This document shows, piece after piece, positions 1 through 7,663 of a stretch of DNA of 64,000 nucleotides. The position numbers and the translations under genes are program-made. The notes under the pieces were generated by a model, which worked only from the letters and a program-made list of their open reading frames with translations, searched no databases and was not told where the DNA came from. The DNA comes from Dictyobacter aurantiacus (lineage in GTDB: Bacteria > Chloroflexota > Ktedonobacteria > Ktedonobacterales > Ktedonobacteraceae): assembly GCF_003967515.1 (NCBI RefSeq), contig NZ_BIFQ01000002.1, positions 434,001-498,000 of the forward strand, given 5' to 3'. Positions within the stretch are counted from its first letter, which is position 1. Each line of letters begins with the position of its first letter.

Positions 1-62
1 CTCTATAAAGACAGTTGTTGAAGTTGTGTTGTGTTCAGAAGAGATGGGAAAGGATAGATTCC

Positions 63-518
63 ATGAGTCAAGCCGACCATGCTACCAATAAACAGGCCAA
101 TCGTTCACAGTCTGACAATACCGCCGAGCTGCGCAAGTCGCCGATGATGGCGCACCTGCTGGATGCGCTGGAGAAGCAAGAGGATATCGGTCACTATGGC
201 CGCCTGACCTTCGCGATGATCGCGCGCCACTTCCTCTCCGATGACGAGATCGTCGATCTGCTGAGCCATCAGCCCGACCACAATGCCACCGATTCACGCG
301 CCCTGCTGCAGCAGGTCAAGCAGCGCAACTATAATCCACCCAAGCGCGAGCGCATCCTGGAATGGCAGGCGCAGCAGGATTTCCCGATCTGCCCCGATCC
401 CGAGAATCCCGATGCCTGCAACGTCTACCAGGAATTGAACTTCCCGCCCGACATCTTCGACCAGATCAACAATTACCACGAAGAACAGGTCAAAGCGGAA
501 GAGAAGCAAAATAGCTAA
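63..518 (+). CDS. conserved-looking hypothetical protein, 151 aa
   Basis: I do not recognise a family. The ATG at 63 is chosen because GGGAAAGGA at 46-54 is well placed; the frame is open further upstream but has no ribosome site there. The protein is hydrophilic with no signal peptide or membrane segment. It has a long charged N-terminal half and a Pro/Asp-rich part with two cysteines (CPDPENPDAC) near residue 120, and ends in a charged tail. The reading frame has the codon bias of its neighbours, so it is probably a real gene. Two inverted repeats follow directly and probably end its transcript. Function unknown. Confidence 0.7.
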   Translation: MSQADHATNKQANRSQSDNTAELRKSPMMAHLLDALEKQEDIGHYGRLTFAMIARHFLSDDEIVDLLSHQPDHNATDSRALLQQVKQRNYNPPKRERILEWQAQQDFPICPDPENPDACNVYQELNFPPDIFDQINNYHEEQVKAEEKQNS

Positions 519-523
519 TAAGT

Positions 524-614
524 GCGCCCCTAGTGGGCGCTCAAGGTTATTAATATGAGGAGTGGAGAAGGGATGTGGTGTGCCGCATCCCTTCTCCATT
601 CCTTATATTAATAA
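524..614. terminator. two consecutive inverted repeats, probable 3' end signal
   Basis: A short hairpin with 6-bp arms (GCGCCC/GGGCGC, 524-540) is followed by a much longer imperfect one. Its arms span about 547-577 and 584-614 and begin and end in TTATTAATAT and ATATTAATAA. The 5' arm is purine-rich and the 3' arm pyrimidine-rich, as in the family D hairpins described elsewhere, but the conserved head of that family is absent. No U-tract follows. Confidence 0.5.
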
Positions 615-687
615 CTCTGGTTGGGAATAGCGAGCTTGCTATTAATGCTTGTTCCCGGGCGCTCACCTTATCAGGAAACGATAAATG

Positions 688-735
688 CGAACTATTACGT
701 ATAAAAAATGATAGAATAGTAGTATTAATAGTTCG
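688..735. promoter_or_regulatory. inverted operator-like repeat upstream of the epimerase gene
   Basis: CGAACTATTA at 688-697 and its exact complement TAATAGTTCG at 726-735 face each other across 28 bp. The spacer holds a -10-like TAGAAT at 712. The pair lies 18 bp before the start codon at 753. Such flanking half-sites are typical of a repressor or activator site, but no cognate regulator is adjacent. Confidence 0.4.
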
Positions 736-752
736 TATTTCTGGAGGGTGTC

Positions 753-1583
753 ATGAAAAAAGTTGTTGTTACCGGGGGCAGTGGCAAGGCGGGCCGGGCG
801 GTCATCAAGGATCTGCTGGCGCACGACTACGAGGTGCTGAGCGTGGATCTGCTGCCGCCGCAGGAGCGGCTGTGTCCATTTCTTAAGACGGACCTGACCG
901 ATCTGGGACAGGTCTTCGAGGTGTTAAGTGGCAGCGACGCGGTCGTTCATCTGGGCGCGATCCCGTCGTCGGGCCTGCAGCCGGAGGAGGCGACGTTTCG
1001 CAATAATACGCTCAGCACCTATAATATCTTCAGCGCGGCCACGACCTTGAAGCTGCAGCGGGTGGTGTGGGCATCGAGCGAGACCACGCTGGGACTGCCG
1101 TTTGAGCGCGAGAAGCCTGTCTACGCGCCGATTGACGAGGAGCATCCGCTGTATCCAGAGTCCAGCTACGCGCTCTCCAAGGTTATTTCGGAGGAGATGG
1201 CGCGCCAGTTCAGCCGCTGGAGCGGCATCCCCTTTGTGGGGCTGCGCTTCTCCAATATCATGGAGCCCCATGATTACGCGCGCTTCCCTTCGTTCGCGGA
1301 GGACGCCAGGTCGCGCAAGTGGAATCTGTGGGGCTATGTCGATGCGCGCGATGTCGCCCAGAGTTGCCGCCTGGGACTCGAAGCCGACATCCAGGGGGCC
1401 GAAGCCTTTATCATCGCCGCCGCCGATACCGTCATGAACCGTCCTAGCCGCGACCTGCTGGCCGAGGTCTTCCCCGGTGTCCCCCTGAAGGGCGAGATCG
1501 AAGAGTTCGAGACGCTCCTCTCCATTACCAAAGCTCGCAAGCTGCTCGGCTATCAGCCAGAATACTCCTGGCGCAACGCCTGA
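753..1583 (+). CDS. NAD-dependent epimerase/dehydratase family protein
   Basis: This 276-residue protein is an extended short-chain dehydrogenase. The nucleotide-binding loop is at the N-terminus (TGGSGKAGRA, residues 7-16, a GxxGxxG form), followed by an acidic residue after strand 2. The catalytic YxxxK appears as YALSK near residue 143. Family members act on nucleotide sugars or related carbonyl substrates in the cytoplasm; the substrate cannot be read here. At 276 residues it is shorter than typical sugar epimerases (about 310-340), the C-terminal substrate domain being reduced. The start has GGAGGG at 743-748. It appears monocistronic, with an inverted repeat upstream and a hairpin downstream. 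Confidence 0.85.
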   Translation: MKKVVVTGGSGKAGRAVIKDLLAHDYEVLSVDLLPPQERLCPFLKTDLTDLGQVFEVLSGSDAVVHLGAIPSSGLQPEEATFRNNTLSTYNIFSAATTLKLQRVVWASSETTLGLPFEREKPVYAPIDEEHPLYPESSYALSKVISEEMARQFSRWSGIPFVGLRFSNIMEPHDYARFPSFAEDARSRKWNLWGYVDARDVAQSCRLGLEADIQGAEAFIIAAADTVMNRPSRDLLAEVFPGVPLKGEIEEFETLLSITKARKLLGYQPEYSWRNA

Positions 1584-1602
1584 GCAACGACCATACTTCG
1601 AT

Positions 1603-1634
1603 ACAATAGGGCGGCCCGAAAGCTGCCCTATTGT
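1603..1634 (+). terminator. hairpin after the epimerase gene
   Basis: ACAATAGGGC...GCCCTATTGT forms a stem of about 12 bp with one mismatch and a CGAAAG loop, 20 bp after the stop codon. It is a probable intrinsic 3' end, although the T-run after it is short. Confidence 0.55.
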
Positions 1635-1726
1635 TCAGGTCGCATCCCTCCTTTTGGACAGCGACCAACCGATATGCTCCCGCCTATACTGTTCCGTGAT
1701 ACGAAACAATTTTTTTGCAGCAATAC

Positions 1727-1755
1727 AATTGTGCCCAATTAAGTTGTGCGCAATT
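1727..1755. promoter_or_regulatory. tandem AATTG-N4-CAATT palindromes upstream of the quinone reductase gene
   Basis: Two pseudo-palindromes sit 15 bp apart centre to centre: AATTG-TGCC-CAATT (1727-1740) and AGTTG-TGCG-CAATT (1742-1755). They lie directly before the Shine-Dalgarno of the gene starting at 1777. Position and symmetry suggest a repressor site, for example for a redox-sensing regulator; the regulator is not encoded next to it. Confidence 0.4.
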
Positions 1756-1776
1756 ATATTGGGAAGGATGCATATC

Positions 1777-2736
1777 ATGTCAGAAAAGATGATGCAAGCC
1801 ATACAGGTGCGGCGCTACGGTGGTCCAGAGGAGCTGGTGCTGGAGTCGATCCCTCGTCCACAACCAGGGGAGGGTGAGGTGCTGGTGCGCGTACATGCCG
1901 CCGGCGTGCTGCCGATAGAGTGGAAGGTGCGCCAGGGCTTGTTCAAGAGTGTGCGCCCGTCCACGTTCCCCTATATTCCGGGCAGCGCGTTTTCCGGTAT
2001 CATTGCCGAGGTTGGTCCGGGCGTGACCGCGTTCAACATTGGGCAGGAGGTCTTTGGCCGCTCCAATAACGGCGCCTACGCTGAGTATACAATCGCCGAG
2101 GTAGAGACGCTGGCCCTCAAGCCTGAGCAGATCAGCTTTGAGGAGGCGGCGACGATCTCGGGCGGGGCCACCGTAGCCTGGTCGGCGCTGTTTGAAAACG
2201 CGGACCTGCAGCCGGGCCAGCGCGTCCTCGTTCATGCGGCCGCCGGAGGGGTCGGCCTGTTCGCGGTCCAGTTCGCCCATTGGCGGGGCGCGCAGGTCAT
2301 CGGAACGGCATCAGCGGCCAATGCGCGGTTCGTGAGTTCCCTGGGCGCTGATATCGTCATCGATTATACCAGAACTCCATTTGAGGGACTGGCACGGAAC
2401 GTAGACGTAGTGCTGGACACGATGGGCGGCGAGGTGCTAGAGCGTTCTATGCGAGTCGTCAAACGCGGCGGCATCCTTATTACGCTCCTCGGACAGGAGC
2501 CGTCACAGCAGGAGACCAATCGTCTGGGCATTCGCGCCATGCGGAACGCGCCAACCTTCCCCTTCCCCTCCACCAGCCTGCTGCAAAACATCGCCCGTTT
2601 GATGGCAACGGGGCAGATCAGGACCACGATCGCCCGGACCTTCCCTTTATCTGAGGCGAGCGAGGCCCACGCCCTCAGCGAGACCGGCCATGGGCGTGGG
2701 CGAATTATGCTCAAGGCGCTCCTTGACAGGGCCTGA
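1777..2736 (+). CDS. zinc-independent NADP-dependent alcohol dehydrogenase / quinone oxidoreductase
   Basis: A medium-chain dehydrogenase/reductase of 319 residues. The GroES-like N-terminal domain has the usual GxVLVRVHAAGV strand. The Rossmann domain has the dinucleotide loop in the form AAAGGVGLFAVQ near residue 150, and the end has the GHGRGRIML motif typical of quinone oxidoreductases. It lacks the cysteine-rich structural zinc loop of classical alcohol dehydrogenases. It probably reduces quinones or alpha,beta-unsaturated carbonyls with NADPH. The ATG at 1777 is preferred over the long upstream open frame because GGAAGG at 1762-1767 fits it, and because the family N-terminus (MQAIQVRRYGG) begins there. 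Tandem palindromes lie just upstream. Confidence 0.87.
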   Translation: MSEKMMQAIQVRRYGGPEELVLESIPRPQPGEGEVLVRVHAAGVLPIEWKVRQGLFKSVRPSTFPYIPGSAFSGIIAEVGPGVTAFNIGQEVFGRSNNGAYAEYTIAEVETLALKPEQISFEEAATISGGATVAWSALFENADLQPGQRVLVHAAAGGVGLFAVQFAHWRGAQVIGTASAANARFVSSLGADIVIDYTRTPFEGLARNVDVVLDTMGGEVLERSMRVVKRGGILITLLGQEPSQQETNRLGIRAMRNAPTFPFPSTSLLQNIARLMATGQIRTTIARTFPLSEASEAHALSETGHGRGRIMLKALLDRA

Positions 2737-2819
2737 TGGCGTTCTGTATACTCCTGAAAGACAAGGTTGAGATTTTTTGGGAGGTTTTGATGGCTACGCC
2801 AGTGTGTCGCTAACTCCAT

Positions 2820-2846
2820 ACTGTCTCCCGTTGAAACGGGAAACAG
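2820..2846 (+). terminator. hairpin terminator candidate
   Basis: CTGTctCCCGTT-GAA-AACGGGAAACAG forms a stem with a three-base loop about 85 bp after the quinone reductase stop codon. No clear U-tract follows. Confidence 0.45.
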
Positions 2847-2943
2847 ATATCAAAAGTAAACAAACAATGGGGGTGTGGAAACATTTCGCATCCAGCGTTT
2901 CCTTGCGCGTTATTAGAAGATAAGATACGAAGGAGTTTAGGTA

Positions 2944-3429
2944 ATGACCACTGGACTTCCCAATTTTTTTGAATATAACCTCTGGGCAAACCTGCGCCTG
3001 CTCGATTTCTGTGAGCAGCTGAGCGATGAGCAGTTGGACGCGACTATGACTGGGGTCTTTGGCAGCATACGCGAGGTCCTCATGCACCTGTTCGCATCTG
3101 AAGAAGGCTACGCGTATTCGTTCACCAAGACCAGGCCCTCATCTCCCTTGAAGGAAGAGGACAGTTTTGTGGGCTTCGAGGAGCTGCGCAGGCGAGCGCA
3201 GCTGTCAGGGAAGGCATTGATCGACATCGCTAAGGAACGTGATCTGGGCGAGACCTTCTGGCTGGATGGGGGCGTCTACGAGTGCCAGGCCTACATCGTG
3301 GCGCTCCAGGCTATTAGTCACGGGGTCGATCATCGTTCGCAGATCGCCACGTTGCTGGCTCAGCAGGGCATCGAGCTGCCTGCCCTCGATGCCTGGGGCT
3401 ATAACGATGCTCTCCACTCTAAGCAGTAA
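2944..3429 (+). CDS. DinB family protein
   Basis: A 161-residue four-helix-bundle protein of the DinB/YfiT type. The three metal-binding histidines of the family are visible: His48 in LMHLF, and His126 and His130 in HGVDHRSQ. The typical opening (FFEYNLWAN) is present. Members are metal-dependent thiol-linked enzymes or stress-induced proteins; substrate unknown. AAGGAG at 2929-2934 sets the start. It stands alone between two hairpins. Family assignment is firm, function is open. Confidence 0.88.
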   Translation: MTTGLPNFFEYNLWANLRLLDFCEQLSDEQLDATMTGVFGSIREVLMHLFASEEGYAYSFTKTRPSSPLKEEDSFVGFEELRRRAQLSGKALIDIAKERDLGETFWLDGGVYECQAYIVALQAISHGVDHRSQIATLLAQQGIELPALDAWGYNDALHSKQ

Positions 3430-3464
3430 GCGTGTGTTGGCTACCCTCACCATGGTGGCACGTG

Positions 3465-3548
3465 GATGCTCCCACACGCGTGTCCGCCACGCTGGTTTTT
3501 AATATGGGTGGATGGGGGCGCGGACGCGTCCCCATCCACCCATATTAA
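3465..3548 (+). repeat. family D repeat, copy 1 (conserved head plus long hairpin)
   Basis: A degenerate head (cacacgcgtgtccgcc...ctggttttt, about 3470-3500) precedes a long hairpin at 3499-3548 with near-perfect arms starting in TTAATATGGG and ending in CCCATATTAA. The loop region reads GCGCGGACGCG. Two related copies are at 20988-21088 and, inverted, at 29532-29625. The head is shared; the stem sequence is different in each. Confidence 0.65.
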
Positions 3549-3563
3549 GGGAGAGATTTGTTC

Positions 3564-4268
3564 ATGACTTCATTCGAGGCGCAGCAGGTTCACATACAGC
3601 AGATCTATGATCGTTTCTGGCGCGAGGCGCGTGCGCCTCTGGCGCGGGGCGAGGTGCAGCCCGATCCCATTCCGGGTATGGAGAGCCTGCGCTGGGGCGT
3701 CAGTGTGATCATGCGCCTGCGGGGTGAGGTGGCCGAACGCCTGGTGGGCGTGATCGACGAGCTTTCGCGCTGGACGGGGAGGCGGCACCTGCGCTACCAG
3801 GCATCAAATCTGCACACTACCCTGCAGACAATCGAGCTCTATCGCCCATCAATCGACGCTGAGGATGAATACATCCAGCAGTATCGGCGGGTGCTGCGAC
3901 AGGTGGCCGCGCAGTTTCCCCCACTTCAGATTCGCTACCAGGGGCTGACCGCCAACCAGATGAGCGTGATGGCGCAGGGCTGGCCGGTCGATGAGACCCT
4001 GCGGCAGTTGCGCGAGACCTTTCATACCCGCGTTCGCGCGGAGAAGCATCTGCCGGGACCCGGCATTCGCGACCTGGCTCATGCCAGCCTGATCGTGTTC
4101 GCAGGTCCCCTGCTCGATCCAACAGGCTGCGTCTCCTTCGTCGAAAGCCAGCGCCAGAGCGACTTTGGTACCGCCACTATCGACAGGCTTGAACTGGTGC
4201 AGTATCAGCGCACCAGCGTGTATGAAGCATGGCCCATCGTCCTCGATAGCGTCCCCCTCCAGGGCTAA
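3564..4268 (+). CDS. hypothetical protein with two HxT/S motifs, 2H phosphoesterase-like
   Basis: The 234-residue protein has two widely spaced His-x-Thr/Ser motifs, each next to hydrophobic strands: HTTL at residues 84-87 and HASL at 173-176. This is the hallmark of the 2H phosphoesterase fold (2'-5' RNA ligase, cyclic nucleotide phosphodiesterases). Both motif spacing and surrounding strands fit, but overall similarity cannot be tested by eye. If correct, it would hydrolyse a 2',3'-cyclic or related phosphodiester. The ATG at 3564 follows AAGGGAGAG; a TTG two codons earlier is the alternative start. Compare the clearer 2H protein at 47940-48449. Confidence 0.6.
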   Translation: MTSFEAQQVHIQQIYDRFWREARAPLARGEVQPDPIPGMESLRWGVSVIMRLRGEVAERLVGVIDELSRWTGRRHLRYQASNLHTTLQTIELYRPSIDAEDEYIQQYRRVLRQVAAQFPPLQIRYQGLTANQMSVMAQGWPVDETLRQLRETFHTRVRAEKHLPGPGIRDLAHASLIVFAGPLLDPTGCVSFVESQRQSDFGTATIDRLELVQYQRTSVYEAWPIVLDSVPLQG

Positions 4269-4663
4269 TGTCCGGCAAGACTACGCTCCCCTGGGTATAG
4301 CCAGGCGACAATCCCAAAACCAAAGCGTCGCGCTACATCTTATAGATACTGCTGTCTGGCCCCTGCCCGGCAATGCCATCCATTGTATCGTGGTAGCTTG
4401 CTAGCATATTGCAGAGCTTATTTATCAAATATCAACTATTCTTCCATGCAAAAGGTTGACTTTTGGTCACGAGGTTAACTATACTATTACTCAATCAACC
4501 GATATGTTCACGAAGCGGTGCATCTCTTTCTGCCTCCCATTTCGTACCATAACTAAAGGGATTCTGTGCGCAAAATACACAGCTTTGCGATACATAAATG
4601 GGTGGGTTATAGCGCACCTTACGCTGGATATATTGCTTTGTACGCTCGTAGTTTCAAGCTTTA
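4269..4663. other. gene-poor stretch with an orphan promoter-like sequence
   Basis: No convincing gene is seen between the 2H-like gene and the insertion sequence. A good sigma-70-like promoter occurs at 4456-4485 (TTGACT, 18-bp spacer, TATACT) on the + strand. It points towards the IS, so the IS may have interrupted whatever this promoter served. Confidence 0.4.
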
Positions 4664-4745
4664 TTAGAGTGTGTCTTAAACTGATTGGTTCGTCGATAGA
4701 ATAAAAGAAAGGAGCTCAACACGCAGCAAGAAAGGATCGAAGCCG

Positions 4746-5171
4746 ATGTCTCGCTCATTGCACCGTAAACGCTATGCAACCGATCTGACAGATGATCAAT
4801 GGGAATTGTTAGCCCCCTTGATCCCAGCAGTGTCGCCAAAGGCGACGTTCGAGGTCATTCCCCGGCGCGAAATCGTCAATGGGATTCTCTACGTCGTGCG
4901 CACCGGATGTTCCTGGCGATTGGTGCCCCACGATTTGCCCAACGGAAAAACCCTGTACCATTATTTCCGTCAATGGAAGCTCAATGGGGTCTGGGAACAA
5001 GCCATGACGACTTTACGCCGGCAGGTACGAACGTCCATTGACCGTGACCCGGAACCCAGTGCCGTCATCATTGACAGCCAATCCATCAAAACCAGTGCAG
5101 TCCGAGGCATCGAGCGTGGCTACGATGGCGGAAAAAAAAATATGGGGTCGCAAACGTCATCTGCTCGTTGA
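4746..5171 (+). CDS. IS5-family transposase, N-terminal frame (ORF A)
   Basis: The 141-residue product holds the DNA-binding part (LTDDQWELLAPLIP opening) and the first catalytic Asp in AVIIDSQSIKTS near residue 112. It runs on to GYDGGKK, after which a run of nine adenines (5132-5140) takes the ribosome out of the transposase frame, ending in a short unrelated tail. Full transposase needs a +1 (or -2) shift at this run to join ORF B. IS5 members of the IS427 group often use two frames, so this may be programmed slippage. It may also be a disabling one-base expansion. Confidence 0.85.
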   Translation: MSRSLHRKRYATDLTDDQWELLAPLIPAVSPKATFEVIPRREIVNGILYVVRTGCSWRLVPHDLPNGKTLYHYFRQWKLNGVWEQAMTTLRRQVRTSIDRDPEPSAVIIDSQSIKTSAVRGIERGYDGGKKNMGSQTSSAR

Positions 5172-5604
5172 TACCCAAGGTTTTCTGATCGCCGTCATCG
5201 TTCATTCTGCTGGCCTGGTTGATCGCACAGCTGCACCGTTGTTGCTGCAACGGGTGACTGGCCGGCTTCCACGAGTCCGTCACCTGTTTGCCGACCATGG
5301 CTACACGGGACCATTGAAGGACTGGGTCAAAGAACACCTGGGGTGGAGCACCGAAATTGTGCCTCATGAGCACAACACCTCGCATATCACCTGGGTGCTT
5401 GAAAAAGACGTTCCCGTCAAAGTCGTCAAACCAAAAGGAGGCTTTCAGGTGCAACGCAAACGCTGGGTCGTTGAACGTACCTTCGCGTGGTTGACGCGAT
5501 ACCGTCGCTTGGCTCGCGACTATGAAGGGTTGCCTTCTAGCAGTGAGGCCTTCATCCAGATTGCTTCGATCCGTCTCTTTTTGACGCGTTTGGCTCCTTT
5601 CTAG
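5038..5604 (+). CDS. IS5-family transposase, C-terminal frame (ORF B)
   Basis: The meaningful part starts at about 5140, giving KIWGRKRHLLVDTQG, which continues ORF A exactly after skipping one base in the A-run. It carries the second catalytic Asp (LFADHGYTG) and the catalytic Glu in the WVVERTFAWLTRYRRL block that is characteristic of the IS4/IS5 superfamily. The first 30 or so codons of this open frame are only the out-of-frame overlap with ORF A. No independent ribosome site is evident, so expression as a fusion is likely. Confidence 0.85.
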   Translation: MTVTRNPVPSSLTANPSKPVQSEASSVATMAEKKIWGRKRHLLVDTQGFLIAVIVHSAGLVDRTAAPLLLQRVTGRLPRVRHLFADHGYTGPLKDWVKEHLGWSTEIVPHEHNTSHITWVLEKDVPVKVVKPKGGFQVQRKRWVVERTFAWLTRYRRLARDYEGLPSSSEAFIQIASIRLFLTRLAPF

Positions 5605-5715
5605 CTCTCATGGCTCACTTTACGACACACTCTTACATTTTAATGTAATATATTTATCTTATGCTCCACGACCAGAACAAAGCAATAATCAATTAGATTG
5701 ACACTATAAAAGGAT

Positions 5716-5733
5716 AACTACCACGTGGTAGTT
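5716..5733. promoter_or_regulatory. 18-bp perfect palindrome, operator candidate
   Basis: AACTACCAC-GTGGTAGTT is a perfect palindrome 50 bp upstream of the start codon at 5784. A -35-like TTGACA is at 5698-5703 and an A/T stretch lies between. Position suggests a dimeric repressor site controlling the gene at 5784. Confidence 0.45.
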
Positions 5734-5783
5734 CGCTTTCTACGATAGAAAACGAATTGCGCATCCATGGAAAGGAGGAATAC

Positions 5784-6515
5784 ATGTCGGAATGTAATCC
5801 ACAATATCTTCAAACTAGCTTCTATATGTATAGCCCTGTAGCGGCTCCCCAGGAGCAATGCGCCTGGTGCTGGCCCTACATCCATCCCGACATCTCCTAT
5901 CCCGAGCACTGGAGCTCGACAATTTGTGCGCAACACTTTTCCCAGGTGATCGAACAGCGTCACCGCAGAAATCGCAAGAAACGCTATACCGCTCTGTTAG
6001 AAATCTATACCTATATCTTGCATTGCTCTTTATCGCATCTTCAACTTGAGAATGACCAGTGGCGACAGACAGTCCAGAAACTATTCAAGCCAGAGCGAGA
6101 CCTGGAGGCCCCGCTCCAGACCATCTACGCCGCTGCCCGCCAGCAAGGGCAGGATGATTATCTGCGCTATACGAAAAGACTGGGGCCACACGAACCGTTC
6201 TCACTGATCTGGGAACGCGGCCATATCGCTGCTACACGCTTCTTCCGTCGTCGCGATACCACCATCTGTGACAAAGTCGCGCACCGCGACGCGTTTACCT
6301 ACTGGTATAGCATAGGCTATATGCAACAGTCCTTTTTTCTTCTCCTTAGAAAGGACGGCCAGACCTTCATTAGCTATCAAATGCTAAACGGGCCAGCCAG
6401 GGATGGCCGGGCAGCGTCATCTCCAGGGCCTGCCGCAACCAGAGCCGACGAGCTCTATCCAGGGATGGTGCTACCCGTTCGAAGTCCATCTCATCTTTTG
6501 GGCGGCGCCCTTTAG
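5784..6515 (+). CDS. hypothetical protein with a Cys-rich motif; 3' end antisense to the next gene
   Basis: The ATG at 5784 follows a strong AAAGGAGG. The 243-residue product has CAWC at residues 26-29 and CAQH at 48-51, a C-x2-C...C-x2-H arrangement that could bind zinc. The remainder is rich in aromatic and basic residues. From about residue 195 the frame is simply the complement of the nucleotidyltransferase gene on the other strand (146-bp overlap), so this tail probably is not ancestral. Either the original stop was lost or the two genes have been brought together by rearrangement. No family recognised. Confidence 0.6.
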   Translation: MSECNPQYLQTSFYMYSPVAAPQEQCAWCWPYIHPDISYPEHWSSTICAQHFSQVIEQRHRRNRKKRYTALLEIYTYILHCSLSHLQLENDQWRQTVQKLFKPERDLEAPLQTIYAAARQQGQDDYLRYTKRLGPHEPFSLIWERGHIAATRFFRRRDTTICDKVAHRDAFTYWYSIGYMQQSFFLLLRKDGQTFISYQMLNGPARDGRAASSPGPAATRADELYPGMVLPVRSPSHLLGGAL

Positions 6516-6999
6516 CCTTATATAATAACTGGATTTCGGGCGCGATATACGGGATGCCGTCGGCGCTACGGCCACCGATGGAGGTGAGAGGACGCTGGAT
6601 GCGCGCATCGCGCCGGAAGAGCCAGTCTCCATCGCTGCTATCGGCCACCATCAACTGTAGAGCCCAGGGGGAAGCGGGAGTGGGACGGCACCAGATGTCG
6701 TGTACCCCTTCAGACAAGGGCACTCCCTGCTCCCAGGTCCGAAACGGCCAGGTAGGTGAAGAACCCTCATGCACCGCCTGCACGTCCCAATCGCCAAACA
6801 CAGAGCGTATAGCCTGTTGATCACGGCGCAAAAACTGCACATCGATATCCTCATGTTCACGCGTCTGCTCCCCCAGGAAAAGATCCAACGCCCAGCCCCC
6901 GGCGATCCACCAGGGAACCGTCACCGTCTCAAAAAAGCGCGCCACCTCATGTGGTCCCCATGGCTGCCAGCGACCAAACTGATGCGCATCTGTTGCCAT
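6370..6999 (-). CDS. aminoglycoside-2''-adenylyltransferase-like nucleotidyltransferase
   Basis: A 209-residue nucleotidyltransferase-fold protein. The defining block is near the N-terminus: WWIAGGWALDLFLG (residues 30-43), then TREHEDIDV (46-54), giving the GG...D.D metal-binding set. A downstream block (APEIQLLYKAKGRRPKDEMDF) with a Lys and acidic residues matches the ANT(2'')/aminoglycoside adenylyltransferase-like family. Such proteins modify aminoglycosides in some bacteria; many environmental members have unknown substrates. Resistance is therefore not implied. Its 3' end overlaps the gene at 5784-6515 on the other strand. Confidence 0.8.
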   Translation of the reverse strand: MATDAHQFGRWQPWGPHEVARFFETVTVPWWIAGGWALDLFLGEQTREHEDIDVQFLRRDQQAIRSVFGDWDVQAVHEGSSPTWPFRTWEQGVPLSEGVHDIWCRPTPASPWALQLMVADSSDGDWLFRRDARIQRPLTSIGGRSADGIPYIAPEIQLLYKAKGRRPKDEMDFERVAPSLDRARRLWLRQALEMTLPGHPWLARLAFDS

Positions 7000-7093
7000 T
7001 TGAATAACCTTTCATATCGTAATCCTAAACAGGATGGCAAAGATAAATCTTACCCTGGTTATCAACCTATTTTAGCTGTGATCGTGGAACAGA

Positions 7094-7663
7094 TCAGTCA
7101 GTATCAGTAGCAGTCAAAACGGCCAGCGATGTCTGATCAGGCCTGATGGCAATCATCCCTAAATCCCAGACGAAGTTGTAAAACCAGGTATCGGTAGTAA
7201 ATTGGAACCATTGACATTTCTGAGCCGCTTGCAAAACCTGTTGTATCGACGCACCATCTTCGGCGTTAGCGAGGCCGGCGAGAGAGATCCATGCCTCCAG
7301 GCGGCCCAGCGCGGCCTTATGTCCATTATTATATGCTCCGCCATGAGAAGCAGTTTGAAACAGGCTGCGAAAGGCCCAGGAGAGAGACACTTCATACATG
7401 TTCACCTTAACCTCCTCGTGCTTAAAACAAAGCAGCGGGAGCGAAACAATTGCCTGAGGAATCTGCGCACCTCCCTGTAAAGTAGATTGGTCCATCTCAA
7501 AGGTTCGCGCCTCATAGAGACCATTTGATTCTTCTGCCCAGTTGATGATGGCAGTCCTGATTCTTGCATGTTCGTAGTCAGTCGTCGTCTCTGCAAACAA
7601 ATGCTCAATAGTTTGGCTATGCTGCATGTCGATCTGTTTACTACTATAAAGAGAAGAAGACAA
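7094..7663 (-). CDS. hypothetical protein, 189 aa
   Basis: No firm family; the block SHGGAYNNGHKAALGRLEAWISLAGL (around residues 107-132) is reminiscent of uncharacterised actinobacterial proteins of the DUF6183 kind, but this is from memory only. The protein looks globular and cytoplasmic. The longest frame begins at a TTG at 7663; an ATG at 7627 (MQHSQTIEHLF) is an equally good start, and neither has a clear ribosome site. The gene end is followed within 100 bp by the convergent side of the preceding gene. Confidence 0.55.
   Translation of the reverse strand: MSSSLYSSKQIDMQHSQTIEHLFAETTTDYEHARIRTAIINWAEESNGLYEARTFEMDQSTLQGGAQIPQAIVSLPLLCFKHEEVKVNMYEVSLSWAFRSLFQTASHGGAYNNGHKAALGRLEAWISLAGLANAEDGASIQQVLQAAQKCQWFQFTTDTWFYNFVWDLGMIAIRPDQTSLAVLTATDTD

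Larger units (their letters stand above)
4667..5632 (+). mobile_element. IS5-family insertion sequence, 966 bp
   Basis: The ends are imperfect inverted repeats: GAGTGTGTCTTAAA at 4667-4680 and its counterpart TTTACGACACACTC at 5619-5632, 13 of 14 matching. The element is flanked by the three-base direct repeat TTA (4664-4666 and 5633-5635), the expected target duplication. It carries a transposase split over two overlapping frames. Both ends and the duplication are intact, so insertion was probably recent. Confidence 0.9.

Noticed and set aside
6370..6999. Calling this an aminoglycoside resistance gene
   Set aside because: Motifs give the nucleotidyltransferase family only; many environmental members have unknown substrates.
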